A stretch of 41,979 nucleotides of DNA from Candidatus Yanofskyibacteriota bacterium (GCA_016185545.1 JACPNJ010000004.1:1-41979), one strand, 5' to 3'; counted from the first letter of the stretch, positions 7,870 to 16,018 are shown. The notes: generated by a model from the letters alone, not told the origin. Numbers and translations: made by a program.

Positions 7870-8450
7870 TTTAATAAGTTGGAGATTATCTTTATCATTA
7901 TGTCCTTGTCGCCCGGATCGCTTACGGCGATCAACAAGGCCAAAGCGACTAACGCATTATCGTTGATTTTCTTTTCACCCGTATTTTTATAGAGATAACT
8001 GTTCCTATCCAAAAAGTAGACAAACAAGAATGAAGCAATTCGCTTGTTGCCATCAACAAAAGGATGGTCTTTGATGATAAAATATAAAAGATGGGCCGCT
8101 TTTTCTTCTATGCTCGGATATAATGCTTTGCCGGCGAATGTCTGGCGGATAGTTCCCAACACGGCCCTGAATTTCTCTCCATACTCTTGTCCGAAAAGAT
8201 CGCCGGCTTCCTTCTTGGCCAACAATTCCTCTTTCAACTTCACGATAATTTCAAAAGCGGTTTTGTGATCTAAAATAAATTTTCCCCTGCCCCTTTTCGC
8301 TAAAACCAGTTTATTTTTATCATATTGTTCAAGCAGGGTAAGGGTCTTGGCATAGTTAGCAAGTAAATCCAAAACCTCCCGCTCTTGGCCGGTCATTTGA
8401 GGTTTTATAAATAATAATTTTCCCTTTTTTGATTTCATTTTGAGCCACAC
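7866..8450 (-). CDS. Fic/Doc family protein
   Basis: This 194-aa protein has the Fic core HPFVDGNKRIASFLF near residues 128-142, close to HPFxxGNxR. The GNK form resembles Doc-like kinases more than canonical AMPylating Fic (GNGR). An N-terminal helical region (EREVLDLLANYAKTL) precedes it, as in the Fic domain linked to RhuM-type proteins. The likely activity is transfer of AMP or phosphate to a protein target; no antitoxin gene is adjacent. ATG at codon 1 or codon 5 (MKSKKGK) are both possible. It is coupled by a 4-bp overlap to the DUF3048 gene, an odd partner for a toxin-like enzyme. Confidence 0.85.
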   Translation of the reverse strand: MWLKMKSKKGKLLFIKPQMTGQEREVLDLLANYAKTLTLLEQYDKNKLVLAKRGRGKFILDHKTAFEIIVKLKEELLAKKEAGDLFGQEYGEKFRAVLGTIRQTFAGKALYPSIEEKAAHLLYFIIKDHPFVDGNKRIASFLFVYFLDRNSYLYKNTGEKKINDNALVALALLIAVSDPGDKDIMIKIISNLLK

Positions 8451-8487
8451 CTTAAATCTATCAGAAATCCTCGAAGTTGATAAGAAT

Positions 8488-8519
8488 TTGACAGAATTCT
8501 AATGTTTTGGTAGTATAAC
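8488..8519 (+). promoter_or_regulatory. Putative promoter of the 8575 orphan gene
   Basis: TTGACA (8488-8493) is followed by TAGTAT at a 17-nt spacing, or TATAAC (8514-8519) at 20 nt. It lies 45-80 nt upstream of a good RBS. Confidence 0.6.
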
Positions 8520-8574
8520 AGTGTTCCGCTTTGGTTCTTTTAGAATTATTTAGAATTATTAGGAGGAAATGTCT

Positions 8575-9054
8575 ATGACCAAACTTTTTGGAACGGGGGA
8601 TTTGAGAGAACAATTTCCTTATCAATTACGAGGAATTCCGGGGTTAGTTTTGGAACCCCTGGTGCATCTTATTTTTAACAAATGGCTAATATCTTTATCT
8701 GAATCTAAATTTGACGACCCAAATACAACGGGGGATGTGACAGATTTTGAAGAAAGAGTTGAGGGATTTATATGTGTTGTGCTGGGTAAAATAGTCAGGG
8801 TGGAATACCAAAAGGATTGTTTTTTAAACCATGGCGATCATAAATATCAATCGTTTATATATCAAATTAATTTTGATGGTAAGGTTCAAGGATTAAATAT
8901 ACTTATCAAAAATTTGAAAGGCTTTATTAAGCAAACAGGGTTAGAGAATTTAAGGAAACAAGCGGGTAGACAGTTGATTACCGATTGCACTTGCGAACGC
9001 CATCAGGAAGTTTATAATTTTTATTCCGTGTCATCCAATTTACCCTGCGCATGA
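8575..9054 (+). CDS. Orphan protein of unknown function
   Basis: This is a 159-aa soluble protein, not recognised. AGGAGG (8561-8566) sits 8 nt before ATG 8575, so this start is preferred over ATG 8569 (2 nt). The sequence is mixed alpha/beta, with DFEERVEGFICVVLGKIV in the middle and an invariant-looking CTCERHQE near the C-terminus, a possible metal- or redox-binding cluster (CxCxxH). It is a single-gene transcription unit with its own promoter and terminator, and it runs opposite to both neighbours, which is typical of accessory genes. Confidence 0.7.
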   Translation: MTKLFGTGDLREQFPYQLRGIPGLVLEPLVHLIFNKWLISLSESKFDDPNTTGDVTDFEERVEGFICVVLGKIVRVEYQKDCFLNHGDHKYQSFIYQINFDGKVQGLNILIKNLKGFIKQTGLENLRKQAGRQLITDCTCERHQEVYNFYSVSSNLPCA

Positions 9055-9065
9055 AGTCAACGACG

Positions 9066-9087
9066 CCGAGCAATCCGCTCGGTTTTT
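9066..9087 (+). terminator. Rho-independent terminator
   Basis: CCGAGC (9066-9071), loop AATCC, GCTCGG (9077-9082), then TTTTT. It lies 11 bp after the orphan gene's stop. Confidence 0.88.
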
Positions 9088-9108
9088 AATTTTAATTCAG
9101 TGAGTTCT

Positions 9109-9295
9109 GTCAAAAATTATTTAAAGCGAGGCCATTATGCCTCCTAGCACCGTCAAAAGAGTGGATTGCATGGTTTGCGAGCAGTATAATAGTAAAACAC
9201 TGCGAGCAAAATCCACGCTTTTGACGGAACGTAGAATTCTCGCTGGGAATTCAAGTGGTGATAGGAGGCATAATGGCGAGCGGATAATTTTTGAC
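9109..9295 (+). repeat. Nested palindromic element, family R, copy 2
   Basis: The outer arms are GTCAAAAATTAT (9109-9120) and ATAATTTTTGAC (9284-9295), perfect over 12 bp. The next layer is CCATTATGCCTCCTA..CACC with its complement, and the core arms are CCGTCAAAAGAGTGGATT / AATCCACGCTTTTGACGG. A side hairpin, GAATTC-TCGCTG-GGAATTC, keeps its stem in copy 3 with different bases (GCAACC..GGTTGC). No ORF is present. It occupies the whole space between the terminator and mutM. Confidence 0.92.
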
Positions 9296-9303
9296 GTAGC
9301 AAG

Positions 9304-10245
9304 CTATTTCTGATGAACCGGGCAGAAATGCGCTGATCGGCTGTTTATCACGATACGTTTGATTATGCCGCCATCGTGTTTCTGGCATTTCTCGCCGGTC
9401 AACTGATAGGCCTTCTGCATATTCTGGTAATTGCCGAATTTGCCTTCAAGCGTGCGATAATCCTGTTGGCTGTCGCCTTTGGCGCCAATCGCTTTTTTCA
9501 AAACAAATTTTATGTATTTATAAATCGTGGCCAACTCTTTATCTGTCAGCTTCTCAACACGACGTAGGGGTGCGACTCCGGCGTACCAAAGTATCTCATC
9601 AGAGTAAATATTGCCGATGCCGGCAATCACAAACGGATCCATAAGAACCTTTTTGATTACTCCCCTCTTATGCCGCATTAATTCCTTAAATTTTGCTAAT
9701 GTAAATTTTGGATCAAGCGGTTCTGGCCCAAGTTTGCCGATTTCGTTTATATTTTCAATTTTATCGGTATCTCCAAGGAATATCTTGCCAAACCGCCTAA
9801 CATCAGACAGACCGAGCATATAACCATTGCTTAAGAAAATTATAAAACGAATAAACCTATTATATGGATCATCCTGCAATGGTCCCGAAATTGTGCTAAC
9901 CCATTTTTGATCTCCAGTTTCTAGTTTAGTTTTGAATTTTGAGTTATAGTTTTGAGATTTTAGATTTGAGATTTGAGATTGTTTTATCCACTTTCCATAC
10001 AATAAGTGCCCGGATATTTTCTGATGAATTATCAAGGTCTTGCCGCCAGACAAATCAATCATAATATATTTTGCCCGCCGGCGAGCGCGTAGAATTTTGC
10101 GGCCTTTTATTTCGTGCACAAAGTCGGTCAACTTGTGTGTTTTGATGGTCTTCGCCCAGTCAGTCCAGGCACCCACAATTTTAAGGCCAACCGCTTTTTT
10201 ATTGAGACCTCTGACTATAGTTTCTACTTCCGGAAGTTCTGGCAT
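9304..10245 (-). CDS. mutM: Formamidopyrimidine-DNA glycosylase (Fpg/MutM)
   Basis: The enzyme excises oxidised purines and cuts the abasic site by beta/delta-elimination. The N-terminus MPELPEVETI supplies the catalytic proline and glutamate. KISGHLL holds the conserved Lys, and DVRRFGKIFL and GIGNIYSDEILW (helix-two-turn-helix) follow. The C-terminal zinc finger reads CQKH..CPVH instead of the usual CxxC..CxxC, so two ligands appear to be His. An AT-rich repeat tract (about 9905-9985) adds QSQISNLKSQNYNSKFK to the N-domain, explaining the length of 313 versus about 270-280 aa. It is last in the nfo-tsaE-polA-HELGH-mutM run. Confidence 0.95.
   Translation of the reverse strand: MPELPEVETIVRGLNKKAVGLKIVGAWTDWAKTIKTHKLTDFVHEIKGRKILRARRRAKYIMIDLSGGKTLIIHQKISGHLLYGKWIKQSQISNLKSQNYNSKFKTKLETGDQKWVSTISGPLQDDPYNRFIRFIIFLSNGYMLGLSDVRRFGKIFLGDTDKIENINEIGKLGPEPLDPKFTLAKFKELMRHKRGVIKKVLMDPFVIAGIGNIYSDEILWYAGVAPLRRVEKLTDKELATIYKYIKFVLKKAIGAKGDSQQDYRTLEGKFGNYQNMQKAYQLTGEKCQKHDGGIIKRIVINSRSAHFCPVHQK
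9905..9985. repeat. Degenerate TTTGAGAT/TAGTTTTGA repeat in mutM
   Basis: Units such as TTTCTAGTTTAGTTTTGA and GATTTGAGATTTGAGATTG are in frame and encode a hydrophilic loop. Same class as the other short tandem repeats. Confidence 0.75.
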
Positions 10246-10309
10246 GTTAGTATTTTAGGCCAAATTTAGAGGTTTGTCCAAAAATAAAACGGCTTTTTGA
10301 GCCGCGATT

Positions 10310-10822
10310 TTATCCATTGAGTGCTATAATTCTCGCCGAGTCGAGTGCCCCTCCTGCTTTTATCAGGCAATCTCTTATTAATTTTTTATTACCTTGCCCC
10401 AGAATGTTTATAGTAAATTCATCTACCGCTAATTCATTCGTTGTTTTTAAATTGATATGGCCCAATTCATGGGCTACAGCCACCTCAAGACATCCTGATT
10501 TTATAACTGAGGGGGAGAAAATAATAATGTGTTCGTATTTGGGTTCGCCATTTACCAAAATAGCGATAAAACTTACGGCATTTATTTCATTGAATTTTTC
10601 GGGAAACAGGTCATTGCCAAAATAGACAAAAAACCTTACATCCTTGCTTTTAACCAAAGGATGATCCAATAATTTTTTACAGGTCGCATGGGCAATTTTA
10701 TCTAAATATCGCAAATCAACAATGCGCGGACCCAATCGTGATGAAAGTAATACGACGCCCAAACCCAATAACAGAAAAATCAATAGACAAATACCAGCAT
10801 ATAGAAGATATTTTTTATTCAC
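10310..10822 (-). CDS. Membrane-anchored HExxH zincin-like protein
   Basis: The protein is 170 aa from GTG 10822, preceded by AGGAGG (10827-10832); the ORF track's longer start runs into polA and is rejected. One N-terminal TM segment (YLLYAGICLLIFLLLGLGVVLL) is followed by an extracytoplasmic domain with VAVAHELGHINL, the HExxH zinc-protease motif, then ELAVDEFTINIL, where the downstream D/E could be the third ligand, as in gluzincin-like folds. The likely role is an envelope metallopeptidase; the substrate is unknown. It starts 27 bp after polA on the same strand. Confidence 0.78.
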   Translation of the reverse strand: MNKKYLLYAGICLLIFLLLGLGVVLLSSRLGPRIVDLRYLDKIAHATCKKLLDHPLVKSKDVRFFVYFGNDLFPEKFNEINAVSFIAILVNGEPKYEHIIIFSPSVIKSGCLEVAVAHELGHINLKTTNELAVDEFTINILGQGNKKLIRDCLIKAGGALDSARIIALNG

Positions 10823-10848
10823 CTTTCCTCCTGTCTGTAAAAGAGCTT

Positions 10849-13395
10849 CTAAAAAACCAACGGCTTCATCTCCTGCCAATTCTGCCCATATTTTACATCT
10901 ACTATTAGGGGTACGTCAAGATGATGAACTGATTCCATAATTTGTTGTAATTTAGGAGCAATTCTTTTCACTAGATCGGTTTTAATTTCAAAAACCAGCT
11001 CATCGTGGACTTGAAGCAATAATCGCGCCTGATTGTCTTTTAAGTTCTCGTGGATATGTTTAAAAACACCGACCATCGCCAATTTCATCAAGTCAGCGGC
11101 GGTTCCCTGAATGGGGTGATTGATTGCCGCCCGCTCAGCCTGCGCCTGAAGCTGTGGCATGGTTGATTGAATATCCAAAAGCTGGCGGCGGCGGCCAAAT
11201 ATAGTTTCTACAAACCCGTTTTTATGCGCTCTTTCTTTTATTTCTTCCATGTATTTGGCCACACCGGAAAAATCAGCAAAATATTTGGTTATAAACTCAC
11301 GGGCACGCAAAGTGCTGACCCCGGCAGAACGTGCAAAACCTACCGGCCCCATACCATAAATAATGCCGAAATTCAGTGTTTTCGCTTGCCGGCGCATTTC
11401 TTTAGTCACACCTTCGGGTTCGACTTCAAAAATCTCCGCGGCAGTCGCAGTATGTATGTCTTCCCCACGGTGAAAAACTTCAATCATCTTTTCGTCTTTG
11501 GCAATATGGGCAACAATGCGAAGTTCAAGTTGGGAATAATCAAATGAAGCAAGCTGATATCCGTCTTCGGCTATAAATGCTTTGCGGAATTCTTGGCCAA
11601 TTTCTGTTTTAATCGGAATATTTTGTAAATTCGGATTTTCCGAAGACAAACGCCCGGTGCCGGTACCGGTTTGGTTATAAGTCGTATGCAATCGCCCGTC
11701 TTTCGGATCAATAAGACGCGGAAATGGTTCAATATAGGTCGTTTTGAGTTTTTGCAATTCGCGATATTGCAATATCAAATCAATAATCGGGTGCTCGTCT
11801 CTTATTTTTTCAAGTTCCGGTGCGGCGGTGGAAAACGCTCCCCTGCCAGTCTTGCGAACCCGGCCCTTGATGCCCAACTTTGCATAAAGTATCTCGCCGA
11901 GTTGCTGTGGAGAATTAATATTGAACTCCCCGCCGACAAGTTTATAAATTTTCGTTTCCAGTTTGACAAGCTCTTTGTTGGTAGATCTTAGTAATTCAGC
12001 AAGGGCATCAGTATTTATTTTGATGCCGTGAAGTTCCATTTCGGCCAGCACTGGTATTAACAGCATTTCAATATCTTCAAAAACTTTAAGCAGATTGGCA
12101 GATTTCATTTTATCCCAAAGTTGCTCTTTCAATTTCCGAAGATAAGCCGATTTTTGGGCCAACTCTTCGCTGGACATCTCATTAAATTCCACATAATAAA
12201 TTTCAGAAAAATCGTAATTTTTTTGGTCGGGGTTCAGCAGATAGGCGGCAATTTCGGTATCAAAAATTTTATTCTTGATATGCTCGCCGCGGCTTACGGC
12301 AAATCTAAATAATCCCTTCAAGCCATGACCAATAATTGTCGCCTGTGTATTGGCAAGTATTTTTTGGACTGTGGTTCCATTGTACGGCTCAACAATATAA
12401 ATATTATTTTTATCGGGGTCAAATTCAATTTTTGAAATCGCAGTTTTAGAGGTTGAACCTCTCACAAGAGGTTCAACCTCTTGGTAAAGATTTATTTCCG
12501 GCAATCTTTTTGATAAACTGGAAAATCCTAAATCACGAAAGGCAGTTTCAATTCGAGAAATATCGGCATTTTTGCGCCAAGATGATTTTTCCATGGTAAA
12601 ATCAATGTCTAAGTCAGTAACTATAATTGAAAGTTCCCTGGAAGAAAACGCTTTTTCTTTATTTCCAATAAGTTTTTCGGCAAGTTTTTCGCTGATACCG
12701 GCAGTTTTTAATTTGGTGGATTGCCGCTTATTTGCTTCTAGAAATTGATACAGTTGATCCAAATTGCCGAATTTCTTTATCAATTCCGCCGCCGTCTTCT
12801 CCCCCACCCCGGGCACACCGGGTATGTTATCAGAGGGATCACCCTTCAATCCCCGGTAATCATTTAGCTGTTCCGGTTTGAGGCCATAACGGGCAAATAC
12901 CGCGTCTTGGTCATAAACTACGGTATCACTGACGCCTTTGCGCAAGGTAAATACGGCCACCTTTTCACCGTCAACCAGTTGCAGTGCATCCAAATCGCCA
13001 GTGGCTATAATTATTTGGAGATCTTTTTGGCTTTTGGCTTTGGTAGCAAGGGTTCCTATTAAATCGTCTGCCTCGTAGCCCTCTTTTTCATATATCGGGA
13101 CACCAAAACCGGCTAGCACTTCTTTGACCAATGGGATTTGACTGTATAGTTCCTGCGGCGCTTTTTCACGATGAATTTTGTATTCGGCAAATTTTTCGTG
13201 GCGAAATGTCGGTCCCTTCAAATCAAAAGCAGCCGCGATATAATCCGGCTTCAGTTCCTTTATCGTTTTAATCAAAATGGAGGCAAAACCGAAAACAGCA
13301 TTGGTCACAACACCACTGGGTGAGGTCAAAGGCGGCAAGGCATGGAAGGCGCGGTGCACCAAAGCGTTACCGTCAATCAAAATTAATTTTTTCAC
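10849..13395 (-). CDS. polA: DNA polymerase I
   Basis: This 848-aa protein has the full three-domain architecture. The 5' nuclease domain has LILIDGNALVHRAF, GYEADDLIGTLA and PGVPGVGEKTA. A 3'-5' exonuclease-like domain follows (about 300-470) whose DxE and other acidic motifs are not visible (IGHGLKGLF, IFDTEIAAYLL), so proofreading is probably lost. The family A polymerase has DYSQLELRIVAHIA (motif A, near 617), KTLNFGIIYGMGP (motif B) and HDELVFE (motif C, near 795). Its role is gap filling in excision repair and primer removal. The start overlaps the tsaE stop by 4 bp. A 15-bp palindrome at 12448-12481 encodes EVEPLVRGSTS between the nuclease and exonuclease-like domains. Confidence 0.97.
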   Translation of the reverse strand: MKKLILIDGNALVHRAFHALPPLTSPSGVVTNAVFGFASILIKTIKELKPDYIAAAFDLKGPTFRHEKFAEYKIHREKAPQELYSQIPLVKEVLAGFGVPIYEKEGYEADDLIGTLATKAKSQKDLQIIIATGDLDALQLVDGEKVAVFTLRKGVSDTVVYDQDAVFARYGLKPEQLNDYRGLKGDPSDNIPGVPGVGEKTAAELIKKFGNLDQLYQFLEANKRQSTKLKTAGISEKLAEKLIGNKEKAFSSRELSIIVTDLDIDFTMEKSSWRKNADISRIETAFRDLGFSSLSKRLPEINLYQEVEPLVRGSTSKTAISKIEFDPDKNNIYIVEPYNGTTVQKILANTQATIIGHGLKGLFRFAVSRGEHIKNKIFDTEIAAYLLNPDQKNYDFSEIYYVEFNEMSSEELAQKSAYLRKLKEQLWDKMKSANLLKVFEDIEMLLIPVLAEMELHGIKINTDALAELLRSTNKELVKLETKIYKLVGGEFNINSPQQLGEILYAKLGIKGRVRKTGRGAFSTAAPELEKIRDEHPIIDLILQYRELQKLKTTYIEPFPRLIDPKDGRLHTTYNQTGTGTGRLSSENPNLQNIPIKTEIGQEFRKAFIAEDGYQLASFDYSQLELRIVAHIAKDEKMIEVFHRGEDIHTATAAEIFEVEPEGVTKEMRRQAKTLNFGIIYGMGPVGFARSAGVSTLRAREFITKYFADFSGVAKYMEEIKERAHKNGFVETIFGRRRQLLDIQSTMPQLQAQAERAAINHPIQGTAADLMKLAMVGVFKHIHENLKDNQARLLLQVHDELVFEIKTDLVKRIAPKLQQIMESVHHLDVPLIVDVKYGQNWQEMKPLVF
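12448..12481. repeat. 15-bp perfect palindrome inside polA
   Basis: AGAGGTTGAACCTCT (12448-12462) and AGAGGTTCAACCTCT (12467-12481) are complementary around loop CACA. It is in frame in an interdomain linker, and each arm is itself partly palindromic (AGAGGTT/AACCTCT). Confidence 0.9.
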
Positions 13396-13955
13396 TTCTT
13401 CGCTCCTCCGGAGCTTCGAAGTGCAAGCATTTCTTCTTTAGGCGAAGAAGTGCCCTTCCGAAGCTTTAGCGAAGGAGGGCCATATATATTATTAATCGTA
13501 ATTTTTCTCGTTTTTATGCCTATGTGGTCAATATGCACTTTAATATATTTACTAGGCAGTATCTTTTTCACTCGATCAGACCACTCAATTAAAACAATAT
13601 TTCTCGGGTCAGCCATAATTTCTTTTATGCCAAGCGGGATTAAGTCGTGGTAATTTTTTAATCTATACGCATCTATATGATATAAAAACCTGTAACCTGT
13701 AACCTGCTTGCCCCGTTGCGAAGCTACTCGGGGTAACCTGTAACCTTTTAACAAAACGAATGTCGGGCTGGTTATACGCGACTTGATACCAAACGCACCG
13801 GCAAAACCCTTAACAAAAGTCGTCTTGCCGGCGCCAAGTTCACCTTCAAGAGCAAAAGCTTGAGCGTGTTGTTGCAAACTATTTTTAATAACCTTTTTAG
13901 CTAGGTTACTTGCTATGTTTTTGGTTTGCCTAACTCCTTTAGATTGGAATTTCAT
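13392..13955 (-). CDS. tsaE: tRNA threonylcarbamoyladenosine biosynthesis protein TsaE
   Basis: TsaE is the ATPase partner of TsaB/TsaD in t6A37 modification. The 187-aa protein carries GELGAGKTTFVKGF (Walker A, near 38-51), SPTFVLLKGY, HIDAYRL and IVLIEW. Typical TsaE is about 150 aa. The excess lies in two repeat-derived parts: an internal RLPRVASQRGKQVTG, encoded by CCTGTAACCTG repeats with an embedded CCCCG..CGGGG hairpin (about 13686-13747), and a C-terminal tail (GPPSLKLRKGTSSPKEE) encoded by nested palindromic DNA at 13397-13480. The stop overlaps the polA start (ATGA), so the tail also alters the coupling region. Confidence 0.93.
   Translation of the reverse strand: MKFQSKGVRQTKNIASNLAKKVIKNSLQQHAQAFALEGELGAGKTTFVKGFAGAFGIKSRITSPTFVLLKGYRLPRVASQRGKQVTGYRFLYHIDAYRLKNYHDLIPLGIKEIMADPRNIVLIEWSDRVKKILPSKYIKVHIDHIGIKTRKITINNIYGPPSLKLRKGTSSPKEEMLALRSSGGAKK
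13686..13747. repeat. CCTGTAA repeat with embedded hairpin in tsaE
   Basis: AACCTGTAACCTGTAACCTG is interrupted by CCCCGTTGCGAAGCTACTCGGGG and then resumes as TAACCTGTAACCT. Here one repeat class appears inserted into the other, in frame within tsaE. Confidence 0.85.
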
Positions 13956-13992
13956 TTACTTAAAGATAGCCTCTTTTTCTTAATTTTTCAAA

Positions 13993-14913
13993 CTAAAACC
14001 CTCTGATTTCTTTGAGTATTTTTATATCCGCTTCTCTTTTGGAGTCATCAGTTTCTAAAAGCCAATCAATACTGCGAAATTCTGTGGCGTTAAGAATATT
14101 CGCCAAGCCGTTTTTGCCAATAAATCCATCGTTTATATGTTCATGGCGATCGCGTCTGCCACCCAAATCGACTTTGGAATCATTAACATGGGCCAGTTTT
14201 AGAAATTCCAATCCTATTTTTGTATTGAATTCTTCCAATACATTTTTAACTCCTTCCGCAGTTCTAAAATCATAGCCGGAAGCAAAAGCATGACAGGTAT
14301 CAAAACACACCCCGTAGTGAAAATTGGAATTGCTTGCAATCTTACCCGCACCTTCGGTGCGGGTTTTTCCAATTTCTACTACGGGGCAGGTTCCGCCTAT
14401 CAGTAACCCGAGTTGTCTTAAAATTTCCCCAATTTCATCAAAAGTATCTCCAATGATATTTCCTGTACCGGCGGCAATTTCAAGAAGAAGTTGGGTTGTA
14501 CCCTGATAGCCATCAAACGCTTGATTAATGGCGTCGGCAACCTTGGCAATGCCGTCTTCCAGTGTCTGACCCGTGTGAGAACCCAGATGAGTCATAACAT
14601 AACGCGCCCCAAGCAGACTCCCTCGTTCCAGTTCTTCTCTGACTACCTTGATGGAGCCGAGCCTAATCCGTGGCTCAAGCGAGGCAAAATTAATATAGTA
14701 AGGCGTATGTATATAAAAAGTTTCAAAATCACACTCCTTCATTTGCGATTTGAAATTAGCTATAATTGTTTGCGTAAGAATTGGCGCCGGTCCACCCTGC
14801 GGCGGCCGTGTGAAACATTGAAATGTTTCACAGCCTAAATCATTAGCACGCTTAGGTGCCATATGCACACCGCCGGATATGGAAACATGGGCTCCGATTC
14901 TTGGATTAGTCAT
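13993..14913 (-). CDS. nfo: Endonuclease IV (Nfo)
   Basis: Nfo is an AP endonuclease with a three-Zn TIM barrel. It starts with RIGAHVSISGG, then FYIHTPYYINFAS, MTHLGSHTG, LLLEIAAGTG (metal ligand Glu), GVCFDTCHAFASGYD, LAHVNDSKVDLGGRRDRHEHI and LLETDD, so the known metal ligands are all present. It is 306 aa, versus about 280 usual. The extra residues (CPVVEIGKTRTEGAGKIASN, about 185-205) are encoded by a nested palindrome at 14310-14386 inserted just before the FHYGVCFDTCHA motif. No clear Shine-Dalgarno precedes the ATG. It heads the minus-strand run that continues to tsaE and polA. Confidence 0.96.
   Translation of the reverse strand: MTNPRIGAHVSISGGVHMAPKRANDLGCETFQCFTRPPQGGPAPILTQTIIANFKSQMKECDFETFYIHTPYYINFASLEPRIRLGSIKVVREELERGSLLGARYVMTHLGSHTGQTLEDGIAKVADAINQAFDGYQGTTQLLLEIAAGTGNIIGDTFDEIGEILRQLGLLIGGTCPVVEIGKTRTEGAGKIASNSNFHYGVCFDTCHAFASGYDFRTAEGVKNVLEEFNTKIGLEFLKLAHVNDSKVDLGGRRDRHEHINDGFIGKNGLANILNATEFRSIDWLLETDDSKREADIKILKEIRGF
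14310..14386. repeat. GTAGTGAA/TTCTACTAC palindromic element inside nfo
   Basis: The outer arms CCCCGTAGTGAAAATTGGAA (14310-14329) and TTCCAATTTCTACTACGGGG (14367-14386) pair except at a GA/CT bulge. The inner hairpin is ACCCGCACC (14344-14352) with GGTGCGGGT (14356-14364). It is in frame. The same outer ends occur at 21984-22018 and 27573-27702. Confidence 0.92.
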
Positions 14914-14946
14914 AAGGTAAATGGTAGTATTTTGTTTACAAAAATA

Positions 14947-14964
14947 AAACCCCGGGTGGGGTTT
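14947..14964 (-). terminator. Terminator of the VWA gene
   Basis: Read on minus: AAACCCC-ACCC-GGGGTTT followed by TATTTTTG. The stem overlaps the VWA stop codon. Confidence 0.8.
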
Positions 14965-16018
14965 AATTGCTTAATATCACACGGTAACCGTTGCGATGCA
15001 AAAGTTTTGCCGGCATTCGCCGCCACCTGCCATCTTTATCTCTATCACCGATTTCAATTCTAATTTGAATCTCGTCGCCATTTTTATAATTCGGGTTTAA
15101 TTTGTAACTTAAATGGTATTGGTTTCGCAGGTCCGTCAATATTCGTCTGGCAATCTCGGGCAATTTGTCTTGTCTAGGCAAGTCAAAAAATCTGCCGCCG
15201 GTTAATCTCGAGGTTTCTTTGAGATTACGCTCAAATTCCTCACGAATCCCCGGATCAACTTTGGTCGAATCATGGCTAATCGTGCCAATCGTATAAATAG
15301 ACAAATTGGCCGCTTGAGCAAGGTAAGCCGAATTCTTTAGGCCAGAAAAGGGCATATTGTTTTGACCGTCAGAAACAACAATCAGAAAATTGGCAAAATT
15401 GCCGGGTTCATCCATAAATTTCCTGGATGCCGATTCTATACTGCCGAAAAGCGGACTGCCGCCTGCGGCTTTTTTGGTTTTTCTTATTATGGCTCTAACC
15501 AGAGCATTGATGTTGTCAGTCCAGTCCTGTTTCAGTGTGAACACACCCTTGGCTGGATTTTGATCTAGCGGTTCATAATAAAATTCGGACACAAAAAATT
15601 TGTCACCGCGATTTTTATCGCTTATTTCTCTGATTATCCATTTTACCAATTCTGACGCTACGTCAAGCTGATAAAGAAATTGTTCTGACGTTGAACCGCT
15701 GGTATCTATGGTAATACCCCCGCGCAGAGGCAGCTGCTCAGGCAGTTCCAGATTTATTTCTACCTCATGAAAGTTTTTCTCGCCGATTTTTTTTTCACTA
15801 ACTTTAAAATTTTGTTTCCCCAGACGAGGTAACGGCTCACCTTTTCTGCCCAATAACACAACTGATACATTAACTAAATTAACTTCGGTGCTGAATAAAG
15901 GCGCGCCGGGCGGAGAATTGGATATTTCCTGCGGCTCGGCAGACTGGACTAGCCCGGCGTACGGCTGCCCCAGGTAAAAAACAAGTCCAAATATTAAAAT
16001 ACCAATCAGATTTTTCAT
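14963..16018 (-). CDS. Secreted VWA-domain protein
   Basis: From ATG 16018 the protein is 351 aa. This start is preferred over the ORF track's 16123 because it opens a classic signal peptide (MKNLIGILIFGLVFYLGQPYAG) and because the longer start lies next to the terminator of the upstream gene. A beta-rich lead-in (VNLVNVSVVLLGRKGEPLPRLGKQNFKV) precedes a von Willebrand A domain with the MIDAS DTSGSTS and the later VVSDGQNN. The layout matches the VWFA-related family described in Acidobacteria (TIGR03436-like). It is probably a metal-dependent adhesion or scaffold protein outside the cell. It lies downstream of two other exported proteins. Confidence 0.87.
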   Translation of the reverse strand: MKNLIGILIFGLVFYLGQPYAGLVQSAEPQEISNSPPGAPLFSTEVNLVNVSVVLLGRKGEPLPRLGKQNFKVSEKKIGEKNFHEVEINLELPEQLPLRGGITIDTSGSTSEQFLYQLDVASELVKWIIREISDKNRGDKFFVSEFYYEPLDQNPAKGVFTLKQDWTDNINALVRAIIRKTKKAAGGSPLFGSIESASRKFMDEPGNFANFLIVVSDGQNNMPFSGLKNSAYLAQAANLSIYTIGTISHDSTKVDPGIREEFERNLKETSRLTGGRFFDLPRQDKLPEIARRILTDLRNQYHLSYKLNPNYKNGDEIQIRIEIGDRDKDGRWRRMPAKLLHRNGYRVILSN

